Part shown: positions 23,075 to 26,110 of the stretch, piece after piece
How the letters are laid out: each line of letters begins with the position of its first letter
Position numbering within the stretch: the stretch's first letter is position 1
Source: an uncultured Oscillospiraceae bacterium
GTDB taxonomy: Bacteria > Bacillota > Clostridia > Oscillospirales > Ruminococcaceae
Length of the DNA stretch: 26,110 nt
Reading direction: 5' to 3'
NCBI GenBank assembly: GCA_958448395.1
Contig: CAUDDP010000025.1
Coordinates: 1-26,110 of the forward strand
Made by a program: the position numbers and the translations under genes
Notes under the pieces: model-generated
Databases searched by the model: none
Told to the model about the DNA's origin: nothing
What the model saw: only the letters and a program-made list of their open reading frames with translations

Positions 23075-25447
23075 TTACGGCAGCTTCGGCAGCGTTGGCT
23101 CAATCAGAATGACAAACAAAATCAATGTTTCTGCATCCTTTTCATTCTGCGTACCGTCCAAATAACAATCCGCACATGCCTTTGCAGCATCAGACAATTG
23201 TATTTGTTTTGCCATATATTTATTCATCTGAATGGCATCCAACAAAGAAACAACACCATCCAAATTCACATCCCCATAGAACACCTCATCCGACCCACTG
23301 TTAGATGTGCTGGTCTGTATTTCTGTTGTAGACACAACTGTAGTTGTCGTCGTTGTCGTTGTAGTAGCTTCTGTGGTAGTTGTGGTAGTTACCACCGGAT
23401 TATCATCCGGTTTGGTACCATCCGGCTCAACGCCCCAGATCAAAGTATCGCCATCGTACATTGTAATATACGGCGTTTCAATCATAGCATCCTCTCCACC
23501 CTGTACGAGGTTCTGGAAAGAATAGTCATTGGAAGCATCCCATACATTCTGAATGGTATCTGCAATGCCAATTCGGAATTGCAGTTCGGAACGATGCTCT
23601 GATTGCCCTGTTGGCATAACAACCCGACCATCTCCAAAGGTAATCTTAACATAGTAAATGTTGTCTTTATACTGAATTGGTTCCGAAACAGTTGCAGCCC
23701 CTTCATCTCCTGCATGTTGATCGGTTCCCTTCTGTACTTTTACATCACTGATCGAATAACCTGCATCAACCAGTTCCGAAATATCAAAATAATAATGATA
23801 AGACAGGTTTTCAATGACTCTTGCTGGCCATGCAGAATGATTCATCGCATAGGCTTTAATCTCTGTAAAGCTGCCAGCCTGCTGATTGATAGAGGCTTTT
23901 ACAAGGAATTCTGCCCACTTCGGCTTTTCTATTGGTGGGAAATCAGCAAGCGGTTCGCCGCCATAATCATCAATCATTGCACAAAGTGCAGCCGTAAAGC
24001 CTGCATTATAGTCAATGGCAACTTCTGTATTCTGATAGGATTCTACTCTGTCCGTAAACGTGCCATCCTGATTCGGACCGCCTTCTAATGCACCATAAAG
24101 AACGTGGGCATATTCTGTCTGCCATTGTGAATCCTTTACCGGATCGCCGTTCTCATCTACTTTTCCAAGTTCATTCCAGTGGTCATCATGAATACCACTT
24201 GCCGTTCTATGATGGAACGAATTTGGATTCTTTTCTCCCATTCCGAGCACATAGCTCATACCGAGAGAATTGTCTCCGAAACAATAGTCCATCTGAGACT
24301 TTGCCCAAGTATTATATTTTTCGCTGAGTGCTACATCATCTGCAAAAATCGTATCCGCTGAAAGCAATGCGAGAAAGGCTGTTGTGGTTGCATGCCGCAG
24401 CGAACCCCACTGGAACAGCCATGCCAGACCGTCCGGCGTATACGGCACCTGCTTGCCGCCGTAGCCGGTTGTCCAGTATTCCAGATGCTTATGCACCTGT
24501 TCTTTCCATTCTTCTTTGCCGGTATTGAGTGCGTAGAGAAGCGAAGCAGCCTGAGAAGCATCATCCCAACAGAAGCCCCATGTATATTTGCGTTCTGTAG
24601 ACTGATTTTCTGTCGCAAATTGCGGAATATAATCGCTTTCACAGAGATCCAGATATTTCTGCTCTCCAGTTGCCATATACATCCAGTTTGCAGCATAGAA
24701 CAGGTCATCATAGAAATCAGATGCTTTATAGTAATTGCCGCCGCCTTGAACACCCTGCACCTCATTGCTTCTGGTCTGATCTGCCAGTTGGAAGAGGCTT
24801 TCTGCATGAGCAAGATAGCTTTCTGCCAGTTCCGGATTCTCATCCTTAAAAACAAGATAACCAGAAGCCATCGCAGATGCCATCTGTGCTACTGTGGAAG
24901 TACAGGTAATTTCATCATAAGGCCGCTGTTCCGATCCACCCTTTAAAATGAATTTTCTCATATATACTTCAGCACTGCCCCACCATACATGGTCAAAGCT
25001 ATCATCCGCAATGGTGCCAATTACCTTATCACCTTTATCACAGCCGGCAACGTAGTCCAATCCCCACTGGAGGTTGTTCAAGTATAAATCATACAGCCCA
25101 GCACTTTTTACAGCATCCCGATACTCTATAATTCCCCATGCCATCACGGTTGCCGTATAGGCATTGGTCAAAGCAAATTTGATATGATCTCCGGCATCAA
25201 ACCAACCACCTGGCACATAGTCATTGGTCATGCAGTCATCCCGCCAGCTGACCGCATTCCAGTCCGGCAGTTCGCCGCACTGCTGTACTTCATAGAAAAA
25301 CATGGACTTCTGCAATGCTTCTGCATAATTGTAATTGCTGCTTCCTTCGTCTACCGCTTCTGCCATGCCAAGTGCGGAAGACGCAGAAACCGCACCCGTC
25401 ACTGCTAATACCGCCGCACTCAACAGGGCAATTCCTTTCTTCATCAT
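23075..25447 (-). CDS. Cellulosomal GH9 cellulase with CBM3c and dockerin
   Basis: A secreted cellulase of 790 residues. Order: signal peptide (~1-30); GH9 catalytic domain (~38-505) with the Asp pair in PGGWFDAGDHIKF (Asp84, Asp87), NSFHHRTASG (His412/413, Arg414) and the proton donor Glu475 in YQNTEVAIDYNAGF; a CBM3c-like module (~514-677); a Thr-rich linker (~678-719); and a C-terminal dockerin (~720-775). The first dockerin repeat has a good calcium loop (GDVNLDGVVSLLDA). The second (ADCYLDGTQNEKDA) has Tyr where Asn or Asp is usual. GH9 joined to CBM3c is the typical processive endoglucanase arrangement. ATG at 25447 (a second Met follows) has AAAGGA upstream. The dockerin implies docking to a scaffoldin not encoded here. 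Confidence 0.96.
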   Translation of the reverse strand: MMKKGIALLSAAVLAVTGAVSASSALGMAEAVDEGSSNYNYAEALQKSMFFYEVQQCGELPDWNAVSWRDDCMTNDYVPGGWFDAGDHIKFALTNAYTATVMAWGIIEYRDAVKSAGLYDLYLNNLQWGLDYVAGCDKGDKVIGTIADDSFDHVWWGSAEVYMRKFILKGGSEQRPYDEITCTSTVAQMASAMASGYLVFKDENPELAESYLAHAESLFQLADQTRSNEVQGVQGGGNYYKASDFYDDLFYAANWMYMATGEQKYLDLCESDYIPQFATENQSTERKYTWGFCWDDASQAASLLYALNTGKEEWKEQVHKHLEYWTTGYGGKQVPYTPDGLAWLFQWGSLRHATTTAFLALLSADTIFADDVALSEKYNTWAKSQMDYCFGDNSLGMSYVLGMGEKNPNSFHHRTASGIHDDHWNELGKVDENGDPVKDSQWQTEYAHVLYGALEGGPNQDGTFTDRVESYQNTEVAIDYNAGFTAALCAMIDDYGGEPLADFPPIEKPKWAEFLVKASINQQAGSFTEIKAYAMNHSAWPARVIENLSYHYYFDISELVDAGYSISDVKVQKGTDQHAGDEGAATVSEPIQYKDNIYYVKITFGDGRVVMPTGQSEHRSELQFRIGIADTIQNVWDASNDYSFQNLVQGGEDAMIETPYITMYDGDTLIWGVEPDGTKPDDNPVVTTTTTTEATTTTTTTTTVVSTTEIQTSTSNSGSDEVFYGDVNLDGVVSLLDAIQMNKYMAKQIQLSDAAKACADCYLDGTQNEKDAETLILFVILIEPTLPKLP

Positions 25448-25500
25448 AAAAATATCATTCCTTTCCCACTCTGTGATTGTATCAAAACTGATTATTTTTG

Positions 25501-25523
25501 GGATTGCAATTTCCCTGCAATCC
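25501..25523 (-). promoter_or_regulatory. Hairpin in the cellulase 5' leader
   Basis: Perfect 8-bp stem GGATTGCA/TGCAATCC around a 7-base loop, starting about 8 nt after the predicted transcript start and 53 nt before the ATG. It has no U-run, so it is more likely mRNA stabilisation or a protein site than a terminator. Confidence 0.5.
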
Positions 25524-25537
25524 TGCTAACTATTTTT

Positions 25538-25566
25538 AGTTTACCACGATGATGACAAAAAGTCAA
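25538..25566 (-). promoter_or_regulatory. Promoter of the GH9 cellulase gene
   Basis: On the minus strand, TTGACT (25566-25561), a 17-base spacer and TAAACT (25543-25538). The leader is about 85 nt. No carbon-catabolite (cre) site was recognised. Confidence 0.75.
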
Positions 25567-25582
25567 GTTTTTTTGTGGAAAA

Positions 25583-25706
25583 TCACGCAAATCCATTTTT
25601 GTATTTTCCCTCACAGATAACGGTCTCACCTCCGCCAAGCTGAGCCAGCTTGCCCGCAATCGCCGTTCGGCGGAGCAATCCACTCCATAATTTGAAAATT
25701 GTTTTT
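25583..25706. repeat. MITE-like dispersed repeat, compact copy (~124 bp)
   Basis: Left end TCACGCAAATCCATTTTTG is nearly identical to the other copies; the right end is more diverged. The core holds CTCACCTCCGCC, AAGCTG-AGC-CAGCTT, CGCCG-TT-CGGCG and GGCGGAG, so the whole unit can fold on itself. It lies upstream of the cellulase promoter. The right boundary is approximate. Confidence 0.8.
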
Positions 25707-25777
25707 ATCCGTAGAAACTAGTTTCCTTACTAAGACTAATCCAATTGAATCCCCTGTGATTATATCTTCTAAACGAG

Positions 25778-25811
25778 AAAACAGGCTATCATATGCATGA
25801 CAACCTGTTTT
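25778..25811. terminator. Likely terminator after the truncated 3' gene remnant
   Basis: 8-bp stem AAAACAGG (25778-25785)/CCTGTTTT (25804-25811) around an 18-base loop that is itself partly palindromic. It lies 28 bases past the stop codon at 25840. Confidence 0.6.
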
Positions 25812-25839
25812 TAATATGAAAAGGAAAAAGAAACCAAAA

Positions 25840-26061
25840 TTAAGAGATCGGATTTTGCCCATCTATAGGCGGCTGCGGCATCGCATCCCCATTGCTGCCC
25901 TGCGGTGGTTCCGGTCTGTCATCATCTGAAAAGTCATCTGGCTGCTGTCCGCCATTTGGACGCATACCACCATTGTTACCGAATCTACCCTGCGAAAAGC
26001 CGCCCTGCTCGGTGCCATCTGTCAAAGTAAATGTTTCTACTACTGTACCACCAGACCAATG
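25840..26061 (-). pseudogene. 3' remnant of a Gly/Pro/Asn-rich surface-type protein
   Basis: The last ~73 codons of a minus-strand frame are open and read like a real C-terminus: SGGTVVETFTLTDGTEQGG, then a low-complexity Gly/Asn/Gln/Pro/Asp tail (GRFGNNGGMRPNGGQQP). Two in-frame stops (TGA 26062-26064 and TAA 26065-26067) lie directly upstream, and there is no start codon with a ribosome binding site. Only a TTG at 26025 exists, without one. Such tails occur on secreted carbohydrate-binding or CotH-like proteins of ruminococci, but the family is not identifiable from this part. It is probably a gene cut by an insertion or by decay. Confidence 0.5.
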
Positions 26062-26064
26062 TCA

Positions 26065-26109
26065 TTAACTTAGCCACTTGCCAAACGAGCCAGAATGTGC
26101 TAAAATATA
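26065..26109 (-). CDS. Possible C-terminus of an ORF entering from the right edge
   Basis: The frame reads ILAHSGSFGKWLS and then stops at 26065. It has only 14 codons in the window. It could be the end of a mobile-element gene that interrupted the neighbouring remnant, but that is a guess; nothing can be assigned. Confidence 0.2.
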   Translation of the reverse strand, partial: YILAHSGSFGKWLS

Positions 26110-26110
26110 A

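Noticed and set aside
23307..23400. Val-rich plus-strand stretch that looks like a low-complexity repeat
   Set aside because: It is the antisense reading of the Thr-rich linker of the cellulase.
1..26110. CRISPR array or complete prophage/defence island
   Set aside because: The repeats present are few, far apart and palindromic, without regular spacers; no cas, integrase or phage structural gene was seen.

Overview
The window looks like chromosomal DNA of a cellulolytic Gram-positive clostridium of the Ruminococcus type. The support is a dockerin-bearing GH9-CBM3c cellulase, a six-gene Rnf operon, ricT next to holB, GGAGG-type ribosome binding sites and textbook sigma-A promoters. The species cannot be fixed from the sequence alone. 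Most genes are core or metabolic; the less ordinary material lies in the intergenic gaps.

Layout. Positions 1-211 hold part of a dispersed palindromic repeat. Positions 212-2508 (minus) carry a histidine phosphatase, an unknown membrane protein and an RluA-type pseudouridine synthase. Positions 2598-7976 (plus) are a complete rnfCDGEAB operon with a consensus promoter, a ~355-nt leader and a bidirectional terminator. A UDPGP-family uridylyltransferase follows (7996-9219, minus). The gap 9220-9805 contains a cluster of hairpins that looks like a minus-strand structured RNA. Positions 9806-11949 (minus) are a translationally coupled pair: a 'LARDG' protein of polysaccharide-locus type and a GT2 glycosyltransferase. 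Positions 12062-12883 are a SLOG-fold protein and a small XRE-type regulator, divergently transcribed from overlapping -35 boxes. Positions 12969-13272 hold a MITE-like repeat, a perfect consensus promoter and a leader that folds as a three-way junction, followed by an SH3-domain lipoprotein (13273-14220).

Right half. On the minus strand come PduL phosphotransacylase (14352-14933), a response regulator-histidine kinase-rRNA methyltransferase operon (15047-18123), CTP synthase (18271-19887), the holB-ricT-queH operon (19987-22523) and the GH9 cellulase (23075-25447). Repeat copies lie at 22599-22939 and 25583-25706. The window ends in the decayed 3' end of a Gly/Pro/Asn-rich protein.

How the genes fit together. 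Cellulose is cleaved outside the cell by the dockerin enzyme, presumably on a cellulosome. Rnf couples ferredoxin oxidation to NAD+ reduction and ion pumping. PduL would interconvert acyl-CoA and acyl-phosphate for ATP generation. The uridylyltransferase and the glycosyltransferase pair point to cell-surface glycan synthesis. No CRISPR array, complete insertion sequence, rRNA or tRNA gene was seen. The best candidates for something undescribed are the structured RNA at 9425-9668, the leader of the SH3 lipoprotein, the long rnf leader and the SLOG/XRE pair.
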